Positions 23,453 to 34,360 of a DNA stretch of 64,000 bases are shown one piece after another; the stretch's first letter is position 1, and the number at the start of each line of letters is the position of its first letter. The notes under the pieces were generated by a model, which had not been told where the DNA came from, did not search any database, and worked only from the letters and a program-made list of their open reading frames with translations. A program made the position numbers and the translations under genes. This DNA comes from Gelatoporia subvermispora B (taxonomy: Eukaryota > Basidiomycota > Agaricomycetes > Polyporales > Gelatoporiaceae): positions 318,916-382,915 of the forward strand of contig KB445796.1 in the NCBI GenBank assembly GCA_000320605.2, written 5' to 3'.

Positions 23453-24688
23453 ATGAACGTACTCAAGCAGGTGCGCCGCGCAGGTGCCGCGGTCGGCCGG
23501 CGGACGTACGCGACGATGTTCGTTCCCCCCGCCTCTCTCCAGCATGTCATTCGGCGGCAGGACAACGGAAAGCCCCTGCCCGAGTCGCCCAACATTTACA
23601 CCGGCCGACCGTCCTACTATGACCAGCTCAACGCGCTCGAGACTGCGCTGCAGCAGACCCAGCGCGTTCTGCGCAACCTGCAGCTGCTCCCCCTGCCCCA
23701 GTTCGCCCGGGACGCCGTTCCACCACCGTCTCCTGTGTGGAAAAACAAACGCATGCTCTCGGAGGAGATCACGGAGTCGCTCACAGTGACGCGATACCGG
23801 CGCATCATCAACCTGCTCAACCAGCTCGACGAGTGCCGCCGCATCGCGGACGTCTCGGGGCACGGCGCGCTCGCGGAGTCGCTTGCGAATGTCCTGACGG
23901 ACTTTGAGCCCTCGAACAAGGAGGCAGTGCTCGCGCGAGGAAAGCGGAAAGCGGTCAAGTTCGACGAGTATGGCCGGAGCTATACAATCGGGAGGAGGAA
24001 GGAGAGCTCGGCGCGGGTATGGATGATTGCAGTGCAGGACAAGGCGGGCGAGACGTCGGCTGCCAGCGTCCCTGCGGCAGAAATTCCGCTCGAAGACGAA
24101 CTGACCACGGCCGAAGTGGAGGAAGAGGTATCTGAGGCCCAGGCGCTACCACAATCGCCTCTCGAGCCCATCCCGGACGCCCCTCCAGCACCTATTGAAG
24201 TTCCTACTTCAAATATCCTCATCAACAATACCCCGCTCGCACAATACTTGTCAGTAATTCTTCCTCTCGCAGAGTTTCTGCACAAGCTGACTGTATCGGC
24301 CTATCTGCTAGTGCTCATCAAGCAGACCGAGAAACTGTCGTGCGTCCGTTTAAGGTCGCCGGTCTTCTTGGCGCATTCAACGTCTTCGCCATCGTCCGTG
24401 GCGGAGGTACGACTGGACAGAGTGGTGCCATTAGTCTCGGCATTGCACGAGCTATCGTGGCACATGTGCCAGAAGTAGAGCAGGTTCTGCGCAAAGGTAA
24501 GACAATGTTATCATATCGTTGTAACTGCGCTAATATCCTGTCTAGCGAAATTGCTCAGGAGAGATCCTCGTATGGTCGAACGTAAGAAGACTGGTATGGC
24601 GAAGGCTCGCGAGGCGGTACGTGCTTTTCACATCAGTGCATTTGGCGTACTCATTCTTTGTTCGCAGTACACCTGGGTCAAGCGTTAA
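23453..24688 (+). CDS. MRPS9: Mitochondrial ribosomal protein uS9m
   Basis: Small-subunit protein of the mitochondrial ribosome. Exons: 23453-24249, 24312-24496, 24546-24616, 24668-24688; 357 aa. The N-terminus MNVLKQVRRAGAAVGRRTYA is a basic amphipathic presequence. A long N-terminal extension (LNALETALQQTQRVLRNLQL and TVTRYRRIINLLNQLD) is typical of fungal mitochondrial S9. The S9 core has GRRKESSARVWMI, RPFKVAGLLGAFNVFAIVRG, GGGTTGQSGAISLGIARAI and LLRRDPRMVERKKTG, ending in the canonical KAREAYTWVKR, split over the last two exons. A Pro/Ala/Glu-rich insertion sits inside the core after the RVW strand. Intron 1 uses a GTCAGT donor. Confidence 0.95.
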
Positions 24689-26214
24689 CCTCTGGAGGGC
24701 TCGTATGGAACTTCCCATCACCATTCGCATACATCCTGTGCTCGTATTTACATTACATGATTGTGCTCATCACAAGCGCACACTCCGCTGCATTGCATGA
24801 TCTTCTGCATGAGTTCACTCGTGTCTTCATGGCCTGCTGATGAGCACCGCCTCTTGCTGCCGGACGATGAGAGCATTGCACGCGTGCAAGCCGTGACTCT
24901 ATTGTCGAAACATTCAACGGCACTCAACCTCACTCAACAAACACACATAAGGTTATGGGACCAAAATAATTGATTGCATGAAAATTTGTATCCACGTGTA
25001 CGAAAATATGAACAAGGCGTAACCACCATCGAGCAAGAGGGCTAGTTTGACCGTGTGATTGCAACTACCTGGGGAGAGATCGTCAGTCAGACTGGTGTCC
25101 AAAGCCTCGAAGAGACGAAACGCCAAGTGAGGACGGGAGGTACGATTCAGTATTGCAGAAGTTGGGTCATCAAGTGGCCGGAGCCATATGACTGTTGAGC
25201 TTGATATGTGATTGGTGTTCATCATTGTAGACAATCTCCCGTCCTCACTACAGGATGTTGGTCGACATGAAGAGGATGCTCACCTTCTGAAATGCGTTGA
25301 TTCTGGTCTATGCAAACGGTGACTGGTAGCGCGAACACAAACGCAACCTAAAGCCTCGTAAGAGAACGAGTAACAGTGAAAACGGTAGAAGAGAGGTGGA
25401 ACGAGAGAGAGTAGAAGATGCGAAGAAACTTTGTACGCGTAGGCGCGCGTTAAGGGTATCGTCGGAAGTTGCCGAGAACACTGAGCAGTTTCTCATCTGC
25501 CGGAACAACACGGGGTACATCTCGGAATGGTCGGGAAAGCAGGTTCTGGAACACGTGACTATGGTCACGGCACCGGACACTTGAGCCGGAGTCCGGAGTC
25601 CGGAACGGAGCCAAGCTCCTGAACATCTCATACATCTCATCGGAGCCGTGAGTTCGATTTACCTTTGACACTGCATTTCATAGTACATCTTGTCTTGCTT
25701 GACTACGTTCAAATTGAGACAATCTCCAGACGCGAAGAGGGTGTACGCATAGCCTCTTGATCCATATACTTGTCAAACGGACACATTCGTGCCGAGCATT
25801 GGTAACTTTCCGTTAGCAGAACAGGACCGCCCCGCTTAGAGAAAACATGCCTCGGCGAATACAGAAGACGGCTCCCAGCTTAAGGTAGCTATTTATGCTG
25901 GAGGACGTACACCACTTCGGGACCGAACAAGCATTCGCAGTGGGCAACGACTCACGCCGTGATTTGTCGTAATGCAACACCTGCCATAGCGGAGGTCGAT
26001 CCAATACAGTGAACCGCGACGGTGGCAACATCTACAGCAATGGTGAGTGAGCAGGGAATGTATACACAACAGACAACTACGTATTATACCGCAAGCAATA
26101 CACCAGATAGCAGAGTGAGAGGGGAAGATAAGGAAAACAGACAACCACAACACACAAAGTAATAAACAACTAATGAGAGGGGACAGTGTACGTATGAACA
26201 CATCGTCACGGAAA
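24689..26214. other. 1.5-kb intergenic region with an inverted repeat
   Basis: Between convergent MRPS9 and BRE1. The small open frames have no family resemblance. It includes a perfect 14-nt inverted repeat listed separately. Confidence 0.45.
25126..25249. repeat. 14-nt perfect inverted repeat, about 96-nt loop
   Basis: AGTGAGGACGGGAG at 25126-25139 is matched by its reverse complement CTCCCGTCCTCACT at 25236-25249. It could form a hairpin in RNA or be the ends of a very small decayed element. There is no clear target-site duplication. Confidence 0.5.
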
Positions 26215-29200
26215 TTACTGAAAGAAAAGAGTCTGGACTTCTCCCTGAGAGAATGGTAGGTTGCATGCGGGACACTTGCGCTGTCGGGTTGATATCCGTG
26301 ACTCCACACACTGCTTGCAGAACGCTGCCGGGACGATCGAAGTAAGTACTGCGAATATGGAAAGCAATCGCAGGCAGGACGTACAGTGCATGCATTTCGT
26401 GATGACAGTATTGCGCATGTTGATCCGACACGTGGAACACTTCAGGATGCTCTGCGTTCGGCAATTAAAAAACGGTTCCGAAATCGACATGAAATACGCT
26501 CACCATGCACTTGTCAATCTCCTGCTGTAGCTGTGCCTCTCTGGAGCCCGAGACGGGGTTGACCGCGCTCGACGATGCCCTTAACTTAGCAGCCTGGCGC
26601 TCCACATCTTTCTTAGCGCGCACTACGCTCTCCTCAGCTCGGCGAAGCTCGGCGCGTCGTTCGTTCAACTCCTGCTCGTACTGCGTAACCGTCATTCGCA
26701 GCTACAGACAGCAAGTCGTCAATTATATCATATTCGAAAATGGTTGAGATAACGTACTTCATCCATTCGCTTGGCTTCACCCTCCGCGCGACCCTTTGAC
26801 TCTGCTGCCTGCTCCTTCTGAACCTTTACTTCCCTCATCTGCTCAGAGAGAGCTTTCCTCAGGCCCACGAGTTCCTTCTCATTTTCGACCTGAGATGATA
26901 CTGTGTCAGCGTGTGACGCTCGAAGGCTTATAGAAAACTCACAAGGCAGGTGTCAGCAGCCTTCTTGGTCTCCATGAGCTTGTCGACTGCAAGTTGTAAC
27001 TTCTCAGACTTGCGTGAAAGAACCTTGCGTTCATTTTCCACGGCCTCTTTGTCCCGCATAGCAGAGTAAAACTTGTTCTCCGACTTGGCTCGCTGTGAAG
27101 ACCGCAGTCAGGATTGAGAACCGGACAACAATGATTGGGAACATGCGTCGAGCGTGGCTTTCTGCAACTTCTCCTCCATCGTACTCAAGTCAAACACTTT
27201 GCTCTTGATCTGGCGTTCTAGAGCTTCCCAAGAGGCGGATAGCCTGTCCAATTCCGCATACAAGGCCGATTCTGCCTGTTGTAGGGTTGAGGATTCAGAA
27301 AAATAGACATCACAAGCCAAGACACACCTGGTCGCGCTGCTTCTGTTGTAACTGCACACGTTTTATCTCATCTTCCTTCTCCTGCAGTCGCTGGGACAAG
27401 TTCTGCATATCCGGGGGTAGCGCCGAGGAGGCCTCGCCATAGACAGCTTGATATTTCTCCAGCCGTCTCCTGATATGTGCGAGCTCCTCGCGCAACTTGG
27501 CCTCTGCTTTCGCCTGTGCCGCTGCATTCGAGTCCTCTTGTTGGAGTGTTGCAAGCGATTGCTCCAACGCAGTCGACTTCTCTTCAGCAGTTCTGTAGTC
27601 AACACTTGGTGAATATTCATTCCGACCATTGTGTGGAGTCACGCACGCAAGACGTTTACGCAAATCGCTGACAAAGGTCGCGTCCTCGGCGTTGTTGCTG
27701 AGCAGGAATGCCACCAGATCGTCCTCCCCGGCGTCCGCCGCTAGACGGCTCTTGATCCTTTTGAGCTCCGACTGCAACATAGCGATCCGTTCCTATACGT
27801 GCTGATTAGTTTGGTAGGTCTAATATTATACATATATGGAGATGACTTGCTCCACGGGCTTCCGCGAGGGACTTGAACTCCTGTAGAGATTGCATCTTGA
27901 CGCTATCTTTTGCCTTGCGTTCATTGAGCTCGGCAGTGGCCTGATCGCGTTGTTCTCGGAGCCGAACATTATCACTGTCTCGTGTACTGAGCTTGCCTTT
28001 CAGGTCCTTGATTGCTGTCTCGATTGCAGCCTAGCCGATCAATAAGTGAGCTGCTTCAGAACAGTCGATAATTCAGGCACACCTCGTTCTCCCGCTCAGA
28101 CGCAGCATGAGTCGCCTGGAGCTGTTCGAGCTCCTCCTTAACACGCTTAAGCTCAACCTCGCTTTGAGACGCAGAGTACTCGAGCCTTGAAGCCTGCTCT
28201 TGTAGTACTTTGTAATATGGGGACTGTATGACCTGCTCCTCTGCTGGAGCCCGCAGCTGGAGATGACTGTTAGTTTAAGTCTCGGTGGACTCGTGACATG
28301 ACATACTTGGTGTCTCAAGTCGTTAATCTCCGCACGCAGGTCGGCACTCTCCCTGCTGAGACGCTGAATTTCTGCCTCTTTGCACTGCAAGACCTCTTGC
28401 CACCCCACTAACTCGTCTGAATGTGTACCATTGATCGGGGGTTGTGGAGTCTGCTCAGAGGTCAGGAAGGATGCCAGGATTAGAAATGCTCGAAACTCCC
28501 ACCAATTAACCGAATCACTCACTGCTGGAGAGGCCGGCGTTTCATGAGGTGAGTCGATTATGGCTTCTTCCTTGACAGGTACATGATGAAGCGCAGCGAG
28601 GGTCTTACTCTGCATTCGGTCTGAACGCTTCTCGGAGGCTATGAGATCCTCGTAGTATCTCTCTTTCTGCTTCTCTGAATCGCGAAGTCTTGTGCGGATT
28701 AAGGAGAGCTCAGACCGGAGTGAGGAGCACTACTCGAACAGTGTCACTGAAAGCGCTAGAATAAAGAAACACAACAGGCATACCTCAGTCTCCGCTGCCT
28801 GACACTTCCTAAACACCTCATCTTGTGAAGACGCCGACTGAGACTGACCGCTTAAGCGCGCAAACGCTGTCACAAGTTCGGACGTTGCATGCATCTTATC
28901 ACGAAGAGCATCCAGGTACGCCGGGTCTGCGTCTTCAGATACATGGGCAGTAAGGTCGAAGATGTCTATATGTCAATTGGGTCAGTGTGAGCGTATCAGT
29001 GACATGTACTTTGCTGGTGACAAACCTTCAGTTCGGACGTCGACAGAAGGCAGGTCTTCAGGCTTCACGAGAAGGCGTATTGTGCTTATAATCTGCTCAG
29101 CAACTGCTAAGCATATGCCACATCTCAAGATAATGATCGGTTACCTGAGTCCAGCATGCCTCTAGTGCAGCCAAACCTGCTTCACACGTATGTCGCCGCC

Positions 29201-29492
29201 GCTCCAGTTCTTCAATGCGAGCTTGGCTCCTTTCATTCTCGCGAGAATAGTGCTTCATCCTGCGATATATGGCATCTTTACGGAATATCTGACAGTAAAC
29301 AGTGTTAAAACAGAGGATTCCTCAATTGAGACCATCATACTGCACCTCAAGGTTGTCGCCGTCCTTAGGTTCATCGCCGTCTGGTGTAATGCCATTGACA
29401 TGGCTAGGAGACCGGCTATCGTTGCTCAGTGCTCGCTTCTTGGAGTGTGGTTCTGCCTCGTCTTCTGCATGCGGTCGCTTGCGGGACTCCAT
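26215..29492 (-). CDS. BRE1: Bre1 E3 ubiquitin ligase for histone H2B
   Basis: RING E3 that with Rad6 monoubiquitinates histone H2B during transcription. Roughly 790 aa in about a dozen exons; exon 1 is 29492-29346 and exon 2 is 29288-29145. The N-terminus MESRKRPHAEDEAEPHSKKR carries a nuclear-localisation-like patch. The body is continuous coiled coil (for example RKVLSRKSEKLQLAVDKLME, RTEEL-type heptads). The C-terminal C3HC4 RING reads CSTCRINMRNTVITKCMHSF, then CKQCVESRISTRQRKC and PACNLPF, ending GEVQTLFFQ, the typical Bre1 tail. A short intron with a GTACGT donor interrupts the RING between CMH and FCKQC. Confidence 0.96.
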
Positions 29493-30254
29493 ATGTGAAG
29501 TGATATAGCAAGATAGAGGACAGGGAGGTCGAAGTCAGCGACGAGTCGACGAGGGAATTGAAGGTCAAATGTTTTAAACTCCGCTATGTTGAGAAAGCGC
29601 GACTGGCGCGCGCTTATTCATCTTTGCAAGTCGCGTTCACCCCAGTCGCGACTCGGGCCACAGCTACACTGACCCGTACTCTGTGCTTAAGTTTCTGCCG
29701 CGTTTAAGACGTCCCTTTCTTGCAATTTTACAACGAAGCTGCTGTTGATGCTCTGATACCCTGTGCATCTCTAACTTTTGCCGCCGACATTGGAGAATGT
29801 AGATTCTGATCTGTATCCTCTACATCCTATTGGGCTCCATCACCGCAAATAGAGCCGCAGATCCACGGAGATGCATCGCAAGTATAGCCGTAATCTGGCA
29901 TATATATTGTAGGAAACTGCCGCGATACCCTGATGCTAGTCCCTCGGCGATCTCTCCTACGATACGTACTGGGGAAAACACAGCGTTTGGACATATCCAC
30001 CTTCTGCTGAGACCTTGATGTCATACAGTACTCTACCGGCGCCAGACTTCTTTTGTCTATGCCGCAACCTCTTACTCGGCAATACGTAGCGTGGCGTATG
30101 AATATATGTTTTACTTTCATTACGTGGCAGCTTCAGATGATACATCGTCAATTACAAGACACCGATACAGACGTAGAGCAGAGCCTCTTGCTTTTACATT
30201 AAATTAGCAGTGCGTGGTATGCCATCGAACAAAAAAGCCAACTCATGGTCGACA
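29493..30254. other. 760-bp intergenic region
   Basis: Upstream of BRE1 and downstream of the DUF6534 gene on the same strand. The first 100-200 bp must hold the BRE1 promoter. No TATA box, repeat or further gene was seen. Confidence 0.4.
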
Positions 30255-32222
30255 TCATTCCTTCTTCGACATCGGTGTATCTACTTTGATGTTGGTGGAC
30301 GTGTCAACAGATATCTCGATCTTGCGCTGCTCACAAGCCAATTTAACAGTCCAGTTCTGCATCTCAGGTTTTCTACTCACATCAAAATGGCTCCTTTGCG
30401 TACTGCTGTCAACTGGTATGGTGGATAAAGGTATTGTGACAAGATCGCCCGAGTTCTGACATTGGTTACGCAACCCCCCTCTTGCGTTATAGGTAGCCAG
30501 GAAGGCATTCAGCAGCACTTCGTGCATTTGTCAGTGAGCCTTGCCTCTACGATCGCAAGCAGACAGCGTACATTTCGATACTTCGTGGTAGACGGCGACA
30601 TATATCAAGTTGTCCTTCATAGTTGCGAACTGCGTGCACGCGGGGTTAATATTGAGATCAAGATGGCTGCGCTGCGTCGCTCACCGAGACCAGAGCTACG
30701 AACGCAACAGCACTGTAGTTGAAAGACTGTCAGAGACTGGAGACCCCAGTCGGGACTGGCCTACCTGGTGAGCAGGCCGGTATTGATGCTATACACCATC
30801 AGAGTGCTGAGCACATTATCGGTTCTATGAATAATGCCAAGTCAAATTTCGGATATTGTTCCAAAAAGTCTTCATACTGACTTCTTGAACCCGGTACGAC
30901 GTGTCCAAAGCATGACGACTTGTGACGTTGCTATAAGCAGATCTGCAATCATTCCCGATATTGCGCCAACATAATAGTTGGGCTGCAGTGATTTAGTGGT
31001 CTGATTGACAAGGACAAGACCATCAAACATTGAATTTACCGTGATTTTGTTGAAATCATCGAAATCGTTGATGGTAGAGCTGGTATTCGGATCAGCGGAG
31101 GTGCTTGGAAGATACGAAGGATGCATACGCAAGGCCAGCGAACACTGAAGACCCCGCGTCAGTACCATGTGAATACTCAAAAATAATAAATCACACCATT
31201 GGAACATACTGAACGTATTGTACGACAGTCAGCCACCGTACACAGGTTCACGTCGAAAGCACGTACCAAACTCAGAGAAGGTAAAGAATACCTGCAAGAG
31301 AGGTATGAAGCTTGGCAACTGAACCAGAAAAATGGATACTTTACCATCGGGAAGATAAGCATTTTGTTTCGTCCGCTGACTACACCACATGCCCGTGGGT
31401 TAATTAAGATGAAGATAGAATATTTCGTGCACTCACGATGCCATACTCTGGAGCAGAAGTGGCTACGGGGTTCGGGTGTCAGCGCAATTATACGTCATCG
31501 ATCTACCAACGTACAGCTTAATGATCACAGCCATCAAAGCCTAGGAGCGGTAAATCAGCGACCTCGTCACATGAGAGGAGACAGTATACAGACCGATACA
31601 ACAAGGGCCGCCTGCGGCACGGTCTGTCAGCAATCAGATTCACGTCGAAATAGTAGACGCGCACGATCAATGTCCTAATGGCGCGTTGTGACTGAGAGGG
31701 TGAACATTACTCGAGATCAACTATGGGCTTACCAGTCCGGTATACTGACTGCTTGTGGGTTTCCATAGTCTGAGATCGCGTACGTCCACAAGCCTACTGT
31801 CAGTAGAACCTGATGTAGCGTGTCCAGTACACTATGGCGCAGTGTTAGTGCCTACGAATACCACTTGGACTCCCGGATATCATCGCATACCATAATGTGA
31901 ACACCTGCTCAACCCGTTAGCGATAATGCTTGACAGAATGTGTATGCGTCGCTTACTGAATATCTCAGCAGTCTCGTGTCGTCATGACTCTGTCTGAAGA
32001 ATATGTATGTCTGTACCACCGTTATGCCGTATAGTCTGACCATTTCGGCAAGTATTCAGGGTGAGGTAAGCAGGTCCAGGAAATACAGACATACGCAGCC
32101 GATATGACCACGCCTGCTTATCTTTTGAGTGTAGTTTTGCTTGCAAAACCACTTTTCGACTCACCTACGAGGAACGCGCCGATCGTGGTCCCCAGATTCA
32201 CCCCATCGATTGTCGGGGCCAT
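30255..32222 (-). CDS. DUF6534 multi-TM protein (Agaricomycete family); 5' half not cleanly resolved
   Basis: Integral membrane protein of unknown function, of a family greatly expanded in Agaricomycetes. Family signatures read off in order: MAPTIDGVNLGTTIGAFLVG (start at 32222), VLDTLHQVLLTVGLWTYAIS, a central block ending near VFFTSLSLV, ADLLIATSQVVMLWTRRTGF, TDNVLSTLMVYSINTGLLTS, AVAFVALVS joined to FATMKDNLIYVAVYHEVSK, and LLLNAFLATYNARGGLR, ending MSKKE. The 3' half splices in frame without trouble. Between the first exon and VLDTLH no donor/acceptor pair keeps the frame, and the middle exons are weakly supported, so the gene may be damaged or have unusual introns. Confidence 0.62.
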
Positions 32223-34297
32223 CTAAAGTGAAGGCGAGAGATATTATGTGTGGAATATGGGCGGGGTATCGTCCGCGGGAGCGGTCTCTCTGAGGCCTAA
32301 GTCGAGGGACGTCGCGCAGAACCCTGCGAGCTGCGGCCAAGGCGCGAACACGATGTCCCGAAACGCCCTGATGACTGTCTCTAGCCGAGCCTGCCGAAAA
32401 GGGCTGAAGGACAGCAGGCGCATGTATGAGGCGTCCGGAAGTATTCGACATCTGCCAGGATCAGCGCTCCTAGCATCGCCTCGCGACGGGATCTAATGCC
32501 GCCCGGAGTCGAAGTAAGTCACAAGATCAAAGACTGGCGCAAGGAATTCTCTACATAAGGCCGAAAATTAGCAGGACTCGGATAGTCAACCTCTGATATT
32601 GCTCCGAACAGTCAACGAGTCATAGCAGCTGTCGAAAAATTCAAGAAATTGGGCCAAGCAGTCAAGGTCATTGTATCCTCTTAGAACAAAGTCTATCGAA
32701 CAAGTTCTCAAGAAGATTACGTATGATGACCAGTCGACCCTCGAGGATGCATGCCCCGCGTTCACATCGCGGGAACGGTCGACAGCCGAGACGGACATCT
32801 GTACTCGAGGTGCCAGAACCAGAAAGATAAATAAGACCCACATCGACACTGCAAGGGGGCGGCAGATGTCAATGCATGAGAGGCATGGCTGTGGCTTCGT
32901 AGACCATGGCGAAGTAACAACAATGCAGTGCAGCTAGTATCTGCTTCAGTCGACCATTGTGCTCCGACGAACATCGGAGCTCTGCTCTGCAGTTAGTCAA
33001 GCTTCGCGCATGGAAGAGGAGTTCGAGGATTCAGATTCGTGATTAGCGGAGATGTCTGGGAGTGACTTGCAACTTGATCTGATTCCGCATTGCTTTGGGT
33101 AGGTTTTTACGGTAAGTGCTGTCAAACTGTTCCTCAAGAAGTCGTGGGAACAATGAGATCACGACTCCGCAATGTCGCATGGCATTTTCGGTCTGTATTG
33201 TAACAGGAGCATATGCCTGTGCTGCGTATTGCTGTTGTAGACTGACGCCACAGGTTCTCCCACAGCTCACATGCACATGTGATAGTATGGGCCTGAAAGA
33301 ATGCTGAATTTGGAGACTGACGACAATAGTGCTCCTGTAGCTCACATCATGTTGAATTTGGAAGAATGGTATAGAATTGTGTCATCCGACGTCGTGAATG
33401 AAACTGGAGTCGTGATAGATGACCGGGGGGCAGGACTGTGGGCGTTTAGTATCTAGTAGCTCCAGCGTGCCAGACCTAGTTCGACGCCCACGTCAGATGT
33501 CTTGATCGAGCGAGCGAGCGAACCTGAAGTCGTCGCGGATGTCTTGCGTTCCGTGTTACATTCATATTCATAACTGCCGTTGGAGACTTCTGTCATAAGG
33601 CGAGATTCATGGCTGCGCGGATACTTCCTACACCTTCTGTGCTAACCGATCCAACCTTATCTCAAAAACATCTGTCTAGGTGTTCAGTTGTCATGTACTC
33701 TTCAGTAGAATCAAGCATCAGCGAGAAGCGCAAGCTACTATACTCTGCGCTGGTGCGTTACATTCCAGGTGGGCCCGGACAGACCTACCTCGAATCTTTC
33801 ACCGAGGCAGCGGTCTTTGATTTACGCGCTCGGACGTCCCACGCAAGATCTGGCCCCCACTGCAGGGCAAGTTCGGCTACGGGGCGGGCATCCGGTGTCG
33901 AGAGATGGAAGCGTACAGGGCCCGCTGCTGCTGGCCTGGAGAACGGTCTCGGACAGACGGGCGGCCCTCGGACGACAGGGTCCCGAGGCTGGTGTCGCCG
34001 CTGTGTTTGAGCGCGCGCCTGCACGTGAGTAATCATCGTGGGGGACTCTGCGTGACCAGCGCTTTAGCCCGTAGCTCGGGCTATCAACGTGCTGGGTTCG
34101 GTCTGACCGTCCTGTCTATGCAAAAAGGAAGGATGCCGAACATCGAACAAGCAACGCACGGTAGCGCACAAGCCACAGGGCAACGCTCGGAAACATGATC
34201 TGGCCCGCACTTGGGGTCGGCGGGCCCTCCGAAAACCGCTCGCCACCCGTCGCCACATATCACACAGATCCAAGAAGGGTCAAGCTTGCCTTGAGAC
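32223..34297. other. 2.1-kb gene-free stretch
   Basis: No recognisable coding signal on either strand. A 133-codon plus-strand frame (33609-34010) is Arg/Gly-rich in its GC-rich second half and looks like chance. It ends in the P450 promoter. Confidence 0.4.
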
Positions 34298-34303
34298 TAT
34301 AAG
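34298..34303 (+). promoter_or_regulatory. Possible TATA box of the P450 gene
   Basis: TATAAG, 58 bp before the start codon. The spacing is short but possible for a fungal gene with a brief leader. Confidence 0.35.
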
Positions 34304-34360
34304 TGAAGACAATGGAATCGACACATCCTCATCCTCCAGCTCCATACCGACTTCCACGCC

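Noticed and set aside
24953..25234. Hydrophobic minus-strand frame, first thought to be a DUF6533 remnant
   Set aside because: No NRY, LLRDG or C-terminal family block could be found around it.
33609..34010. 133-codon plus-strand frame before the P450
   Set aside because: No domain, and the second half is low-complexity Arg/Gly.
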